From an uncultured Porticoccus sp. (GTDB lineage Bacteria > Pseudomonadota > Gammaproteobacteria > Pseudomonadales > Porticoccaceae): a DNA stretch of 64,000 nucleotides. The notes beneath the pieces were generated by a model. It did not search any database. It was not told the origin of the DNA and was given only the letters and a program-made list of their open reading frames with translations. A program made the position numbers and the translations under genes. The stretch is taken from NCBI GenBank assembly GCA_947259505.1, contig CAMYLT010000007.1, positions 1 to 64,000 of the forward strand, written 5' to 3'. Positions 45,273 to 54,743 of this stretch are shown here, in pieces (position 1 is the stretch's first letter; each line of letters starts with the position of its first letter).

Positions 45273-45593
45273 CTACCGTTGTGTACCCGCACCGCAATAA
45301 ATGCCGTGCATGGTTTGCAGAATTGCCGCCACATTGGGGTTGGACAGGCGATAGAAGACTCGCTGTGCCTCGCGACGCGGACTGACGATGTTTTCCTCAC
45401 GCAACCGTGCCAGGTGTTGAGACAGCGCTGACTGACTGAGCCCTGTCAGCTCTTCCAGCTCTGTAACCGTATGCTCACGGGTTACCAGTGCGCAAAGCAC
45501 CAAGAGTCGAGCAGGGTTGGCAAGTGACTTGAGCAATGCGGAAGCCTTTGCTGCATTGGCTTCCATCATTTCCAGATCCATACTGTTATTCAT
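45273..45593 (-). CDS. BigR/SqrR-type persulfide-sensing ArsR-family repressor
   Basis: 106 residues. Winged helix-turn-helix with recognition part LTGLSQSALSQHLARLREE. It has only two cysteines, Cys34 (LLVLCALV) and Cys100 (GIYCGAG). Their 66-residue spacing is the same as between the paired cysteines of BigR (42/108) and SqrR (41/107), which form a tetrasulfide or disulfide when reactive sulfur is present. First gene of the operon with sqr and DUF2892; a palindromic operator candidate lies directly upstream. No clear ribosome site; the ATG at 45581 is an alternative start. Confidence 0.88.
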   Translation of the reverse strand: MNNSMDLEMMEANAAKASALLKSLANPARLLVLCALVTREHTVTELEELTGLSQSALSQHLARLREENIVSPRREAQRVFYRLSNPNVAAILQTMHGIYCGAGTQR

Positions 45594-45617
45594 AAGCGAT
45601 TCAACGTGGCAATAAAT

Positions 45618-45656
45618 ATATTAGTTGACTCTAATATGAGTCGTTACTAATATTAG
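45618..45656. promoter_or_regulatory. Operator-like palindromes between bigR-like gene and RND exporter gene
   Basis: Perfect inverted repeat ATATTAG-N6-CTAATAT (45618-45637), then a second palindrome CTAATATTAG (45647-45656). Both share the half-site CTAATAT/ATATTAG. They sit in the 115-bp divergent gap, where a repressor bound there could control both directions. Confidence 0.7.
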
Positions 45657-45708
45657 ACAGGTCTAAAGTGCTGGTCAAGTAGCAAACAACCAAGGAAGCA
45701 ACACCACT

Positions 45709-48342
45709 ATGCTTAACATGCTTTGTAAAGGAATGGTCCATCTCGCATTGAACCGTCCCAAATGGGTGGCTTGGGTGATGACAATCTCCACACTGCTGAT
45801 CATCACCGTAGCGGCGGTGCCTTCAGTTTGGCCGGAGAAATTCCCCCAGCTTCACCACATCACCGTTGATACCGATCCGGAAAATATGCTCTCCCAGAAT
45901 GAACCGGTGCGAGCATTTCACCACGAAGCGAAAGAACGCTTTGGTCTGAGCGATATAGTGGTGGTGGGCATCATCAACCACCAGCACGAGCAGGGTGTAT
46001 TTAACGCTGAATCCCTGAAGCGCATTTACCAACTGACCGAGTTTTCCAAGCGCCTGCAGTGGGACGGCGAAGGCGTCATCAGCATCGACCTGATCGCACC
46101 CTCCACCGTCGACAATATCGAGCAGGGCGGTCTCGGCAGCGTCAATTTTTCCTGGCTGATGCAGGCTCCGCCAAAGACCGACGAAGCGGCACTCAAGGTA
46201 TTGCAACGCGCCCAGAATATCCCGTTCCTGAATGGCACTCTGGTCTCTGAAGACGGGCAGGCACTGGCGCTGTACCTACCCATCACTCAAAAAGATCTCT
46301 CCTACCGCATCCGTTCGGAGCTGCTGGATTTCACCAGGGACTGGGCGGATTATGGTGACGAGGTCCATATCACCGGATTGCCGGTAGCCGAAGATACCTT
46401 CGGTGTGGAAATGTTTATCCAGATGGCAATTTCAGCGCCGCTGGCAATGCTGGTGATCTTCCTGCTGCTGTGGTGGTTCTTCAAGAAACTGATTCTGGTG
46501 GTGTCACCGATGATTATTGCCATGGTCAGCTCTCTGGCGACCATGGGACTGCTGATTGCCACCGGCAACACTATCCACATCATGAGCTCGATGATTCCCA
46601 TCTTCATCATGCCCATCGCGGTACTCGATGCTGTGCATATCCTCTCCGAATTCTTCGACCGCTACCCGGTTTATAAAGATCGTCGCAAAGCAGTCGAAGA
46701 GGTGATGAATACACTGTTCGCACCGATGCTATTCACCACCCTGACCACCATGGCCGGGTTCGGCTCATTGATGTTGACACCGATTCCGCCGGTGCAAGTG
46801 TTCGGTCTGTTTATCGCCATCGGCGTATTTCTGGCCTGGCTGTGGACCATTCTGTTTATTCCCGCCTACATTATGCTGATCGATGAAAAACGCCTTGAGG
46901 GCTATGGTCACCATGTCGGCGAAGAAGACCACAGCACCTTGGGGCGCGCCCTCAACGCCACTGGCAAATTCACCACTCGCCGACCCTGGGCGGTGATAGC
47001 ACTTACCGTGGTAGCAGTAGTTGTGGCCGGTTACGGTATCAGCAAGATTGTGGTCAACGACAACCCCACCCGCTGGTTCGAGGCAGAGCACCCGATCCGC
47101 GTGGCCGACCGGGTGCTGAACGAGCACTTTGGCGGCACCTATATGGCCTATCTGGAGCTCGCGGCACCGGACAACGCCGGCACTGTGGACAAGCAGGCGC
47201 TGCTGCAACAACTGGCCTCTCGCCAGGCGGACGGTGAAGCAATGGGCAATACCCCTGAACCCTATCGGCAATTCGCCACCGCCATTGAACAGGGCGATGC
47301 CCGTAATGCCGACAGCTTTATGGCGGGCCTCGCCGAGCTGGCGGAACAAGGCATAGCTAATGCCAGTGACGAGGACTACTACGCCTGGGACGACATCCAG
47401 TTGTTCCTGGAGGAACAGCAACAGCGCAATGACCTGTTCAAACAACCCGAGGTGCTGCGCTGGATGGAAACACTGCAGGCCCACCTGCTGGACAATCCGC
47501 AAGTGGGCAAGGTCAACTCCCTGACCGATGTGGTGAAAACTGTCTACCGGGAACTGCAATTGGGAGAGGATAGCCAGTTCCGTATCCCGGACAGTTCAAA
47601 TGCCGTGGCGCAGACGCTGATCACCTACCAGAACAGCCACCGCCCCCACGACTTGTGGCACTTCGTCACTCCCGACTACCGCCGCACCGTGCTGTGGCTG
47701 CAATTGAGCAGTGGCGACAACAAGGACATGGAAGGGGTGGTGGAAACCCTGGACGACTTCATGGCCAGCAATCCCCCACCAGGGGCCATCAACAGCCAAT
47801 GGTTCGGCCTCACCTACATCAATGTGGTATGGCAGGGCAAGATGGTGTCCGGCATGCTGGAAGCCTTCCTCGGTTCCTTTGTGGTGGTGCTGATCATGAT
47901 GATCGCCCTGTTTCGCTCCCTGATTCTGGGCGTGTTGGCGATGATCCCGTTGGCGGTCACTGTGGGATTGATCTACGGCATCATCGGGCTGATCGGCAAG
48001 GACTACGATATGCCGGTAGCGGTGCTGAGTGCCCTCAGTCTCGGCTTGGCGGTGGACTACGCGATTCACTTTCTGGCCCGTGCGCGCATATTGGTACAGG
48101 ACTCCGGTAACTGGCGAGACGCTGTTCCGAAAATCTTCGGAGAACCGGCCCGGGCCATTTCCCGCAATGCCATTATCCTCGGTGCCGGATTCCTGCCTCT
48201 GTTAGCCGCGCCTCTGGTGCCCTATCAGACTGTGGGTATTTTTATCGCATCCATTATTCTCAGCGCAGGGGCTGCAACCCTGTTGATCTTGCCAGCCATT
48301 CTGACGCTGATGAAAAAACTGATTTTCAAGGTAGAGGTGTAA
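45709..48342 (+). CDS. RND superfamily (MMPL-type) exporter
   Basis: 877 residues, twelve predicted membrane helices in the 1+5 plus 1+5 pattern: TM1 near 18-38, a group at about 225-400, TM7 near 425-445, and a final group at about 715-870, with two large periplasmic loops between. Motifs include GNTIHIMSSMIPIFIMPIAVLDAVHILSEF (residues about 280-310) and its C-terminal counterpart ALSLGLAVDYAIHFLARARI. Related proteins move hopanoids and other lipids or hydrophobic compounds. AAGGAAG precedes the ATG. First gene of a three-gene operon with the LolA-like and barrel proteins; substrate unknown. Confidence 0.88.
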   Translation: MLNMLCKGMVHLALNRPKWVAWVMTISTLLIITVAAVPSVWPEKFPQLHHITVDTDPENMLSQNEPVRAFHHEAKERFGLSDIVVVGIINHQHEQGVFNAESLKRIYQLTEFSKRLQWDGEGVISIDLIAPSTVDNIEQGGLGSVNFSWLMQAPPKTDEAALKVLQRAQNIPFLNGTLVSEDGQALALYLPITQKDLSYRIRSELLDFTRDWADYGDEVHITGLPVAEDTFGVEMFIQMAISAPLAMLVIFLLLWWFFKKLILVVSPMIIAMVSSLATMGLLIATGNTIHIMSSMIPIFIMPIAVLDAVHILSEFFDRYPVYKDRRKAVEEVMNTLFAPMLFTTLTTMAGFGSLMLTPIPPVQVFGLFIAIGVFLAWLWTILFIPAYIMLIDEKRLEGYGHHVGEEDHSTLGRALNATGKFTTRRPWAVIALTVVAVVVAGYGISKIVVNDNPTRWFEAEHPIRVADRVLNEHFGGTYMAYLELAAPDNAGTVDKQALLQQLASRQADGEAMGNTPEPYRQFATAIEQGDARNADSFMAGLAELAEQGIANASDEDYYAWDDIQLFLEEQQQRNDLFKQPEVLRWMETLQAHLLDNPQVGKVNSLTDVVKTVYRELQLGEDSQFRIPDSSNAVAQTLITYQNSHRPHDLWHFVTPDYRRTVLWLQLSSGDNKDMEGVVETLDDFMASNPPPGAINSQWFGLTYINVVWQGKMVSGMLEAFLGSFVVVLIMMIALFRSLILGVLAMIPLAVTVGLIYGIIGLIGKDYDMPVAVLSALSLGLAVDYAIHFLARARILVQDSGNWRDAVPKIFGEPARAISRNAIILGAGFLPLLAAPLVPYQTVGIFIASIILSAGAATLLILPAILTLMKKLIFKVEV

Positions 48343-48346
48343 CGCC

Positions 48347-49192
48347 ATGAAGAACTACATTCCCATGACAATGGCCAGAACATTTATGCTGGTCGGCAGT
48401 GTGCTAGCCACCCTGTGGTTGACCGGCGCCAGCGCTGACACCGCGCCCAGCGTGGATGAAATCATTCACCGGGCAAACCAGACGTCGTACTACCAGGGCA
48501 AGGACGGCCGCGCCCAGGTGATGATGACCATCACCGATAGCCAGGGCCGTGAACGGGAGCGTCGCTTCACCATCCTGCGTCGAGATGTTTCCGACAGCGA
48601 CGACATTGCCGGGGAAGCCTACAACGGCGACCAGCAGTTCTACGTGTTCTTCCAGCGTCCGGCGGATGTTAACAAAATGGCCTTTCTGGTATGGAAACAC
48701 CTGGGCACCGATGATGACCGCTGGCTATACCTCCCTGCCCTGGATCTGGTGAAGCGCATCGCCGCCACTGACCAACGCACCAGCTTTGTTGGCTCTGACT
48801 ACTTCTATGAAGATGTCAGCGGTCGAGATATCAACGCCGATACCCACGAACTGCTGGAGATAACCGACAACTATTATGTGCTAAAACATACCCCTAAGGA
48901 CCCGGACAGCGTCGAATTCTCCCACTATGTGATGTATGTGCACAAAACCAGTTTTATTCCCGTTCAGACCGAGTACTTTGATAAAAACGGAGAGAAATAC
49001 CGCGTGGCCACAGCCCTGGGAGTGGATACCATTGACGGCTATCCCACCGTTACCAAAGCCAGTATGGAAGACCTGCGCAGCGGCAGCAAAACCCTGATGA
49101 GCTACAGTGCTGTCACCTACAATGTGGGTCTGCCGGAAGACATTTTCAGCGAACGCTACCTGCGCCGGGCACCGGTGCAATATCTGCGCTAA
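48347..49192 (+). CDS. LolA-like outer-membrane lipoprotein-sorting family periplasmic protein
   Basis: 281 residues with a signal peptide (cleavage probably after about residue 31, GASA). Beta-rich fold of the outer membrane lipoprotein-sorting protein family (PF17131-like), with DGRAQVMMTITDSQGRERERR, FYVFFQRPADVNKMAFLVWK and RWLYLPALDLVKRIAATDQR. Four bp after the RND gene. It probably carries a hydrophobic cargo across the periplasm for the exporter, by analogy with LolA folds; this is inference. Confidence 0.85.
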   Translation: MKNYIPMTMARTFMLVGSVLATLWLTGASADTAPSVDEIIHRANQTSYYQGKDGRAQVMMTITDSQGRERERRFTILRRDVSDSDDIAGEAYNGDQQFYVFFQRPADVNKMAFLVWKHLGTDDDRWLYLPALDLVKRIAATDQRTSFVGSDYFYEDVSGRDINADTHELLEITDNYYVLKHTPKDPDSVEFSHYVMYVHKTSFIPVQTEYFDKNGEKYRVATALGVDTIDGYPTVTKASMEDLRSGSKTLMSYSAVTYNVGLPEDIFSERYLRRAPVQYLR

Positions 49193-49207
49193 TCGGAAAC
49201 AAGATGC

Positions 49208-50641
49208 ATGAAAAGGACTGTTAGCACCCTGCTGTTTTCCAGTGCCATTCTGGCCAGTTTGACGGCGATGGCTGAACCACCGCTTCCCGGGGGGCTCGGC
49301 CCCGCAGAACTGGGTCAGGGCAAACCTGCACCCACGACCCCAGCGCTACCGAGCGGACTGAGTTTGCCAAACGGTGCCGCTACGGAACCCACACTCCCTG
49401 GCGGACTGGGAGATGACAACACTTTCAGCAGCACAGCAGCACATCACAGCCCGTTCTCCCTGCATGGCTTTGCCGAGACACGGATCGGCCAGCGCCTTCA
49501 CGACGACGAACTGCAACGCAACACCTCCATCGGCGAGGGCCGAGTACAACTGTCCCTCGATTACACCGGAGACAAGGTAACCGCCAACGTGACCGGCGAC
49601 TTTCTGTTCGACGACGTGCAGCGGGATAAATCGGTACAGCTGGATCGTGGCAGGGGTCCTTTCGACTTGCGCGAGGCCTGGATACAGACCCCGGTCAATC
49701 GGCATCTGGATATCAAGGCTGGTCGCCAAATTCTCACTTGGGGGGTAGGCGACCTGCTGTTTATCAATGACCTGTTTCCCAAGGACTGGAACAGCTTCTT
49801 CAGCGGGCGCGACACCGAATACCTGAAGGCACCCTCGGACGCGCTGAAACTGGCCTTCTATTTTGAGCCCGCCAACCTCGATGTGGTGTATGTGCCAGAG
49901 TTCGACAGCGACCGCTTTATCGACGGCCAGCGCATCTCCTTCTACAACCCGTTGATCGGCGATCACAGTGGCCGAGACATGCCAGTGAATCCGGACTTTC
50001 CCCACGGTCGTGAACTGGCGGTGCGTCTCTACAAAAACCTCGCGGGAGCGGAACTGGCCTTCTACGGCTATGACGGCTACTGGAAAAGCCCCAACGGTTA
50101 CGATCCTTACAAAGAGCAGAATACCTTCCCGGAATTACGGGTGTGGGGTGCCAGCCTGCGGGGCAACCTGGGCCAGGGTATCGCCAGCGCCGAGGTGGGC
50201 TATTACGACTCTCGGGAAGATCGGAACGGCTCCGACCCGCTGATCAACAACAGTGAAACCCGGCTGCTGCTGGCCTACGAGCAGGAGCTGGTACGCGACC
50301 TGACCGGGACGTTGCAATACTATGTAGAGCGACTCGAGGATTACGATGATTACCGGGACAACCTGCCAGCGGGCATACCCCAGCGGGACAAATACCGGCA
50401 GCTGTTGAGCAGCCGTCTGACCTGGCTGACCCACAACCAGAATGTCACCTGGTCACTGTTCGTCTATTACTCCCCCACCGACAAGGACTGGTACGCCCGT
50501 CCCAAGGTCAGCTGGAAAGCCTCAGACCAGTTGCTGCTGGAAACCGGCATCAACAGTTTCGGCGGCAGCGAGGAAACCACTTTTTTTGGCCAATTCGAGG
50601 AAGCGAGTAATCTCTACGCGGCAATCCGCTACAGCTTCTAG
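49208..50641 (+). CDS. DUF1302-type outer-membrane beta-barrel protein
   Basis: 477 residues, signal peptide (about 1-22) and a C-terminal barrel ending in AAIRYSF. Between them is a Pro/Gly-rich linker with recurring LPGGLG (residues about 27-32 and 64-69) and a related LPSGLS. Barrel segments such as IKAGRQILTWGVGDLLFIND and FFSGRDTEYLKAPSDALKLA match DUF1302 family proteins, which are co-encoded with RND exporters and LolA-like proteins. It probably forms the outer-membrane end of that system. A MITE-like element begins at its stop codon. Confidence 0.85.
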   Translation: MKRTVSTLLFSSAILASLTAMAEPPLPGGLGPAELGQGKPAPTTPALPSGLSLPNGAATEPTLPGGLGDDNTFSSTAAHHSPFSLHGFAETRIGQRLHDDELQRNTSIGEGRVQLSLDYTGDKVTANVTGDFLFDDVQRDKSVQLDRGRGPFDLREAWIQTPVNRHLDIKAGRQILTWGVGDLLFINDLFPKDWNSFFSGRDTEYLKAPSDALKLAFYFEPANLDVVYVPEFDSDRFIDGQRISFYNPLIGDHSGRDMPVNPDFPHGRELAVRLYKNLAGAELAFYGYDGYWKSPNGYDPYKEQNTFPELRVWGASLRGNLGQGIASAEVGYYDSREDRNGSDPLINNSETRLLLAYEQELVRDLTGTLQYYVERLEDYDDYRDNLPAGIPQRDKYRQLLSSRLTWLTHNQNVTWSLFVYYSPTDKDWYARPKVSWKASDQLLLETGINSFGGSEETTFFGQFEEASNLYAAIRYSF

Positions 50642-50774
50642 CAGCCTGTTGAAAAACTATCTGCGTCGTTAACACTGAACTCAACATGCTCATTTATGAG
50701 CAATAAAATCCGCCTTTTCGTCCGATGTTGCCTTGCATAACCGGCCTCGAAAACGTTTTTCAACTGGCGGCTGC
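50641..50774. mobile_element. MITE-like element with terminal inverted repeats
   Basis: 134 bp bounded by GCAGCCTGTTGAAAAAC on the left and, read inward from the right, GCAGCCGCCAGTTGAAAAAC. An internal hairpin GCTCAT-TT-ATGAGC lies at about 50689-50702. No reading frame of its own. The TGTTGAAAAAC end resembles ends of some transposase-bearing elements, but I cannot assign a parent IS. It fills the gap between the barrel gene and pdxH. Confidence 0.6.
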
Positions 50775-50785
50775 CGATCGATGTC

Positions 50786-51421
50786 TCAGGGCGCCAGCCG
50801 GGAAATATTCCAGGCGCCCTGTTCCAGCAAATATTGAAAGCGGTCGTGCAGACGATTCTCACCGCCCTGCCAGAACTCGAATTCCCGCGGCACCACCCGG
50901 TAGCCGCCCCAGAAGTCCGGCACCGGCACCTCACCGGCAGCAAACTTTTCCTTCATCTGCATAAACTGGGTTTCGAGTGCCTGGCGTGAAGTAATTCGTG
51001 AGCTCTGTTTTGAGGCCCAGGCCGCCAGCTGGCTGCCCCGAGGCCGCTTGAGAAAATATTTCAACACTTCAGTCTTGGACAATCTTTCCGCCCGCCCCCC
51101 GATAATCACCTGTCGATCCAGGTCCAGCCAGGGAAAGATCAGGCAGACATTGGGATTACCGGCCATATCATGGGCCTTGCGGCTGCCGAGGTTGGTATAA
51201 AACAGGAAACCTTGCTCGTCAAAACCCTTTAGCAACACCGTGCGCTGCCAGGGTTTACCCTCATCATCCACGGTCGCAAGGCACATGGCGGTGGGATCGG
51301 ACAGCTCTGAATGGATGGCCTGCTCCATCCACAGGTTGAATTGTTCAAACGGTGAGTCCTGCAACGACTCTCTGGTCAGGCGGCCATGTTGGTACTCTCG
51401 GCGGGTATCTTCCAGCGACAT
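50786..51421 (-). CDS. pdxH: Pyridoxamine/pyridoxine 5'-phosphate oxidase
   Basis: 211 residues. FMN enzyme making pyridoxal 5'-phosphate. Signatures: [18 protein letters not shown] (FMN binding), [19 protein letters not shown], and the C-terminal [20 protein letters not shown] with RLHDRF. Length and motifs are normal. Its 3' end lies 12 bp from the MITE-like element. Confidence 0.96.
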   Translation of the reverse strand: MSLEDTRREYQHGRLTRESLQDSPFEQFNLWMEQAIHSELSDPTAMCLATVDDEGKPWQRTVLLKGFDEQGFLFYTNLGSRKAHDMAGNPNVCLIFPWLDLDRQVIIGGRAERLSKTEVLKYFLKRPRGSQLAAWASKQSSRITSRQALETQFMQMKEKFAAGEVPVPDFWGGYRVVPREFEFWQGGENRLHDRFQYLLEQGAWNISRLAP

Positions 51422-51594
51422 TGTTCTTCTCCCAAGACAAACTGCATTTTAGCCCGCATCCAGAATCACTGTCCTGCTTCCCGAAGAAGGTTTAGTCCCG
51501 CTCGTTGCCAGTAAGAAGAAGAAATGGCTGATATTCCATGTGCCCCGACATAGAATGTTGTGGTTTCAACGCCTTAAACTCCGGAGTGCTCAAC

Positions 51595-53694
51595 ATGCCC
51601 CGAACAAAATACCTTGCTCTCACAGTCAGCCTGCTCTTCAGTCCGCTGCTGTTTGGCCAGGAGGGCGGCTTTATCACCGAAGAAGACTTACTTGCTGAGC
51701 TGCCCGTGGTGACATCGGCATCACGCATGGCGCAACCGCTATCGAAGGTGCCTGCCAGTATCACCATTATCGATCAGCAGATGATCAAAGCATCCGGGGC
51801 TCTGAACTGGGTAGATATCTTTCGCTTGGTACCCGGCTTTGAGTCTTACGCTATCAATGGTAACCGCTACGGTATTTCATACCACGGCTACGGCAGAGAG
51901 TTTCCCAATCACCTTGAAATCATGGTGGACGGACGATCCATCTACGATCCTCTTTTTGCCAGTATTGAATGGGGATCCCTTGGTATCGATCTTGACGATA
52001 TCGATCATATAGAAATTGTTCGCGGCTCAAATGCACCCGCCTATGGCTCAAACGCCTTTTTGGGGGCTGTGAATATCATTACCCGTAAACCGGTGCAGGA
52101 TCATGGCTGGCATATGAGTGCCACCAGTGGCGAACAACACACCCGCAACAGCAATATCCGCTACAGCGGCAATGCGGGAAAACTGGATTACCGCGCCAGC
52201 TTTAATTATGAGCACAATGAAGGATTTCCCTCCGTTACAGGCGGCGATAGCCCGGGTTCCATGGAGGATGGCAAAGAAAAACTGGCCTTGAATCTCCGTG
52301 GGATGTACACGCCCAACATTAACGACACATTTGATTTTCAGGCCGGGTACAGCCACGCCAATATGGGCTGGGGAGATGCCGATCACCCGGATGAGTACGC
52401 ACAGGTCAATTTCAAGAACCAATTTCAGTCAGTAAAATGGACTCGAGATCTAGGCTCCAGTGATGGCGTACAGATACATTTCTATCACAATAAACTCGAA
52501 GGCGAGAACTACGTAAACCTGGGGAAGGTTTCCGACCTGCTGTCGCAGGAGTTGGGGGCTACCATCGCCCCGGCCGATGTGCCTGTTTTTTTCAAAACCT
52601 ATGTTGATTCAAACCTGAACATTCAGGACCAAGACTTCATTACCGGTTTTCGGGGTATTGAATCCGAGCGCTATGATCTGGAACTGGAAAACCACCTTCA
52701 GCTCACCGACAACTTCCGCGCCACCTGGGGCACGGGTATACGTTATGACAGCATCAAAGGTGAATCGATACTCGGCAACAATGACCGTGAATCCCTTACC
52801 AGCAAGCGCTTATTCAGTCATCTGGAATGGCAGCCCACCAGACACTGGACCCTGAATGCTGGCTTGATAGTTGAGGACAACCATATTGTCGATACCATTG
52901 GCTCTGCACGGGCAGCCATCAACTACCATCTCAACGACTACCATACCCTGCGTATCGGGTACGCTGCAGGACGACGCTCCCCTTCTCTGGCAGAAGCAAA
53001 GGAATTCAACGCCGACATTCTCGACGATCAAGTCCTGATAACCGCCATTCGCAGAAGTGCGGATAACTTGCATGAAGAAAAGCTGCGCAGCCTGGAGTTA
53101 GGCTATCTGGCACAGTTTCCCCAGAGCGGATTGACGTTTGATATGAGGCTCTTTCGTGAAGAAGTTCGTGGCGGTTTAGAGCAATATCGAGAACCCGTTG
53201 ACCTGGACATCCCCGCACTGGATCCCAGTGTGAAGTTCGCGGTCAGGGATAACCTCCTGAAAAGTGACATGACGGGAGTGGAACTTCAGCTTCGCTACCA
53301 ACCCTCTGACCGCACGCTGATCAATGCCCACTATGGTTACCGTGATGTAGACAGCTCTTTTACTGATCGACTCGAACCAGATGTTCATTTCACCGATCTC
53401 AACGACCGCAGCCCACGACATATCGCCGGGCTGCTGCTCCATCAGAAGTTTTCCTACGGCTTATCATCCGGCGTGAATTTCTATCACATGTCTGATGCCA
53501 ATTGGCGGGATGGTAATGCAGTAAACCAGTTTGTCCGCATTGATGCCGTACTGGGTTACGACTTCAATGTGGGGACCACCGCAGGAAACCTGTCTCTGAT
53601 CGCCAGAAACCTGGGCAAAACCTACGAAGAACATGCTCAGAATAATGTTTTTGAATCGCAATATTTTTTACGCCTTACCCTGGACTTCGACTAA
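51595..53694 (+). CDS. TonB-dependent receptor
   Basis: 699 residues from the ATG at 51595 (MPRTKYLALTVSLLFS), with CCGGAG 8 nt upstream. Signal peptide about 1-20; plug domain about 35-150 with VPASITIIDQQMI, IMVDGRSIYDPLF and IEIVRGSNAPAYGSNAFLG; 22-strand barrel to the C-terminal LRLTLDFD. No textbook TonB box is visible; the acidic ITEEDLLAELPVVTSAS segment may serve. Ligand unknown. Followed by a periplasmic binding protein and a hybrid kinase on the same strand. Confidence 0.92.
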   Translation: MPRTKYLALTVSLLFSPLLFGQEGGFITEEDLLAELPVVTSASRMAQPLSKVPASITIIDQQMIKASGALNWVDIFRLVPGFESYAINGNRYGISYHGYGREFPNHLEIMVDGRSIYDPLFASIEWGSLGIDLDDIDHIEIVRGSNAPAYGSNAFLGAVNIITRKPVQDHGWHMSATSGEQHTRNSNIRYSGNAGKLDYRASFNYEHNEGFPSVTGGDSPGSMEDGKEKLALNLRGMYTPNINDTFDFQAGYSHANMGWGDADHPDEYAQVNFKNQFQSVKWTRDLGSSDGVQIHFYHNKLEGENYVNLGKVSDLLSQELGATIAPADVPVFFKTYVDSNLNIQDQDFITGFRGIESERYDLELENHLQLTDNFRATWGTGIRYDSIKGESILGNNDRESLTSKRLFSHLEWQPTRHWTLNAGLIVEDNHIVDTIGSARAAINYHLNDYHTLRIGYAAGRRSPSLAEAKEFNADILDDQVLITAIRRSADNLHEEKLRSLELGYLAQFPQSGLTFDMRLFREEVRGGLEQYREPVDLDIPALDPSVKFAVRDNLLKSDMTGVELQLRYQPSDRTLINAHYGYRDVDSSFTDRLEPDVHFTDLNDRSPRHIAGLLLHQKFSYGLSSGVNFYHMSDANWRDGNAVNQFVRIDAVLGYDFNVGTTAGNLSLIARNLGKTYEEHAQNNVFESQYFLRLTLDFD

Positions 53695-53774
53695 TTGCCT
53701 AAACTCACTTTTACAGCGTACGATATATAATTGACCGTATATTCCAGAATACAGACAACGCCAAAGGAAGGGCA

Positions 53775-54743
53775 TTGAACATTTCAGTCAGGATACGACT
53801 ACTCGGCAAAGCTCTGCTAAAAAGCAGCGCTTTGTTTTTTGCTGTTTTGATGAGCAACGTTTGCAACGCGAGCGTGCTGTTACTGCTGTCCAGTAAAGCG
53901 CCCTATTACCGGGAAACGGCTGACGTTCTCCAGGCAACCGTAGCCAGTACCTTGGCCACACCGCTCCCTTTCGAAAGGGCATCCTTGGACAGCCCTGATC
54001 TCAAAGAGGTGCTGGCAAAGCCCTATGAGCTCATTGTTGCCATTGGCAGCAATGCCACTCATGAGACCTTGGCGAGATCTGACCGCACGCCTGTGCTGAG
54101 TATCTTTACGCCCAAGAATGCATTTGATGCCCTGCAGCCAGCGCAGAGCAGCCCCACAGATCGCTCCATTGCCGTCCTTTATCTGGATCAACCACTCAAT
54201 CGAGTGATAGAACTGGCCTCTCTGCTGAGGCCATCAGCAAAACGTTTTGGCACCGTCTTCGGCCCCATTTCAAAAGAGTGGGAAAGCGACCTCAAGTCAC
54301 TTACGACAGAGCGCGGCATTAGCCTCGAACATGCCTACCTACACCATGATGACAATCCAGTGTCCATCCTGCGACCCTTGGTACAAAACTCCGATCTCTT
54401 TATTGCACTGCCCGACCAAGCCATTCTCAATCGGGCCATTGCCAAATGGATATTGCATTTGAGTTTTCAGCAAAAAGTACCTGTGATCGGCTTTTCCAAG
54501 GCATACACCAACGCTGGTGCCCTCGCCTCTATTTATTCGGCACCAACCGATGTCGGAAAACACGCGGGTGAGGTTATCTCTGCCTGGTTACTAAATAAGA
54601 ACTCGCTGGATCAGCTCCGGCAGTATCCACGCTATTTCACCATCAGCACCAACCCAGCCGTCGCCAGATCACTGGGTGTCACTCTGCCCCCGGAAAACCA
54701 GCTCTATCGAAACATTGAACAACAGGAAAAGCCGCTGCCATGA
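53775..54743 (+). CDS. ABC_sub_bind-type periplasmic binding protein
   Basis: 322 residues. TTG start at 53775 with AAAGGAAGGG upstream. Signal peptide about 1-32 (LFFAVLMSNVCNA). The fold resembles the ABC transporter substrate-binding family PF04392: YELIVAIGSNATHE, RSIAVLYLDQPLNRVIELA, FIALPDQAILN and PVIGFSKAYTNAGALASIYS. No ABC permease or ATPase lies nearby. The stop overlaps the kinase start (ATGA), so it probably supplies ligand sensing to that kinase. Confidence 0.82.
   Translation: MNISVRIRLLGKALLKSSALFFAVLMSNVCNASVLLLLSSKAPYYRETADVLQATVASTLATPLPFERASLDSPDLKEVLAKPYELIVAIGSNATHETLARSDRTPVLSIFTPKNAFDALQPAQSSPTDRSIAVLYLDQPLNRVIELASLLRPSAKRFGTVFGPISKEWESDLKSLTTERGISLEHAYLHHDDNPVSILRPLVQNSDLFIALPDQAILNRAIAKWILHLSFQQKVPVIGFSKAYTNAGALASIYSAPTDVGKHAGEVISAWLLNKNSLDQLRQYPRYFTISTNPAVARSLGVTLPPENQLYRNIEQQEKPLP

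Noticed and set aside
45273-45593. Arsenic-sensing ArsR controlling the ArsM-like gene
   Set aside because: The cysteine pair and its 66-residue spacing match sulfur sensors, the neighbours are sulfide genes, and the ArsM-like gene is about 9.5 kb away.
46765-47559. 264-residue frame opposite the RND exporter gene
   Set aside because: Antisense to a well-supported membrane protein; no family similarity or start signal.
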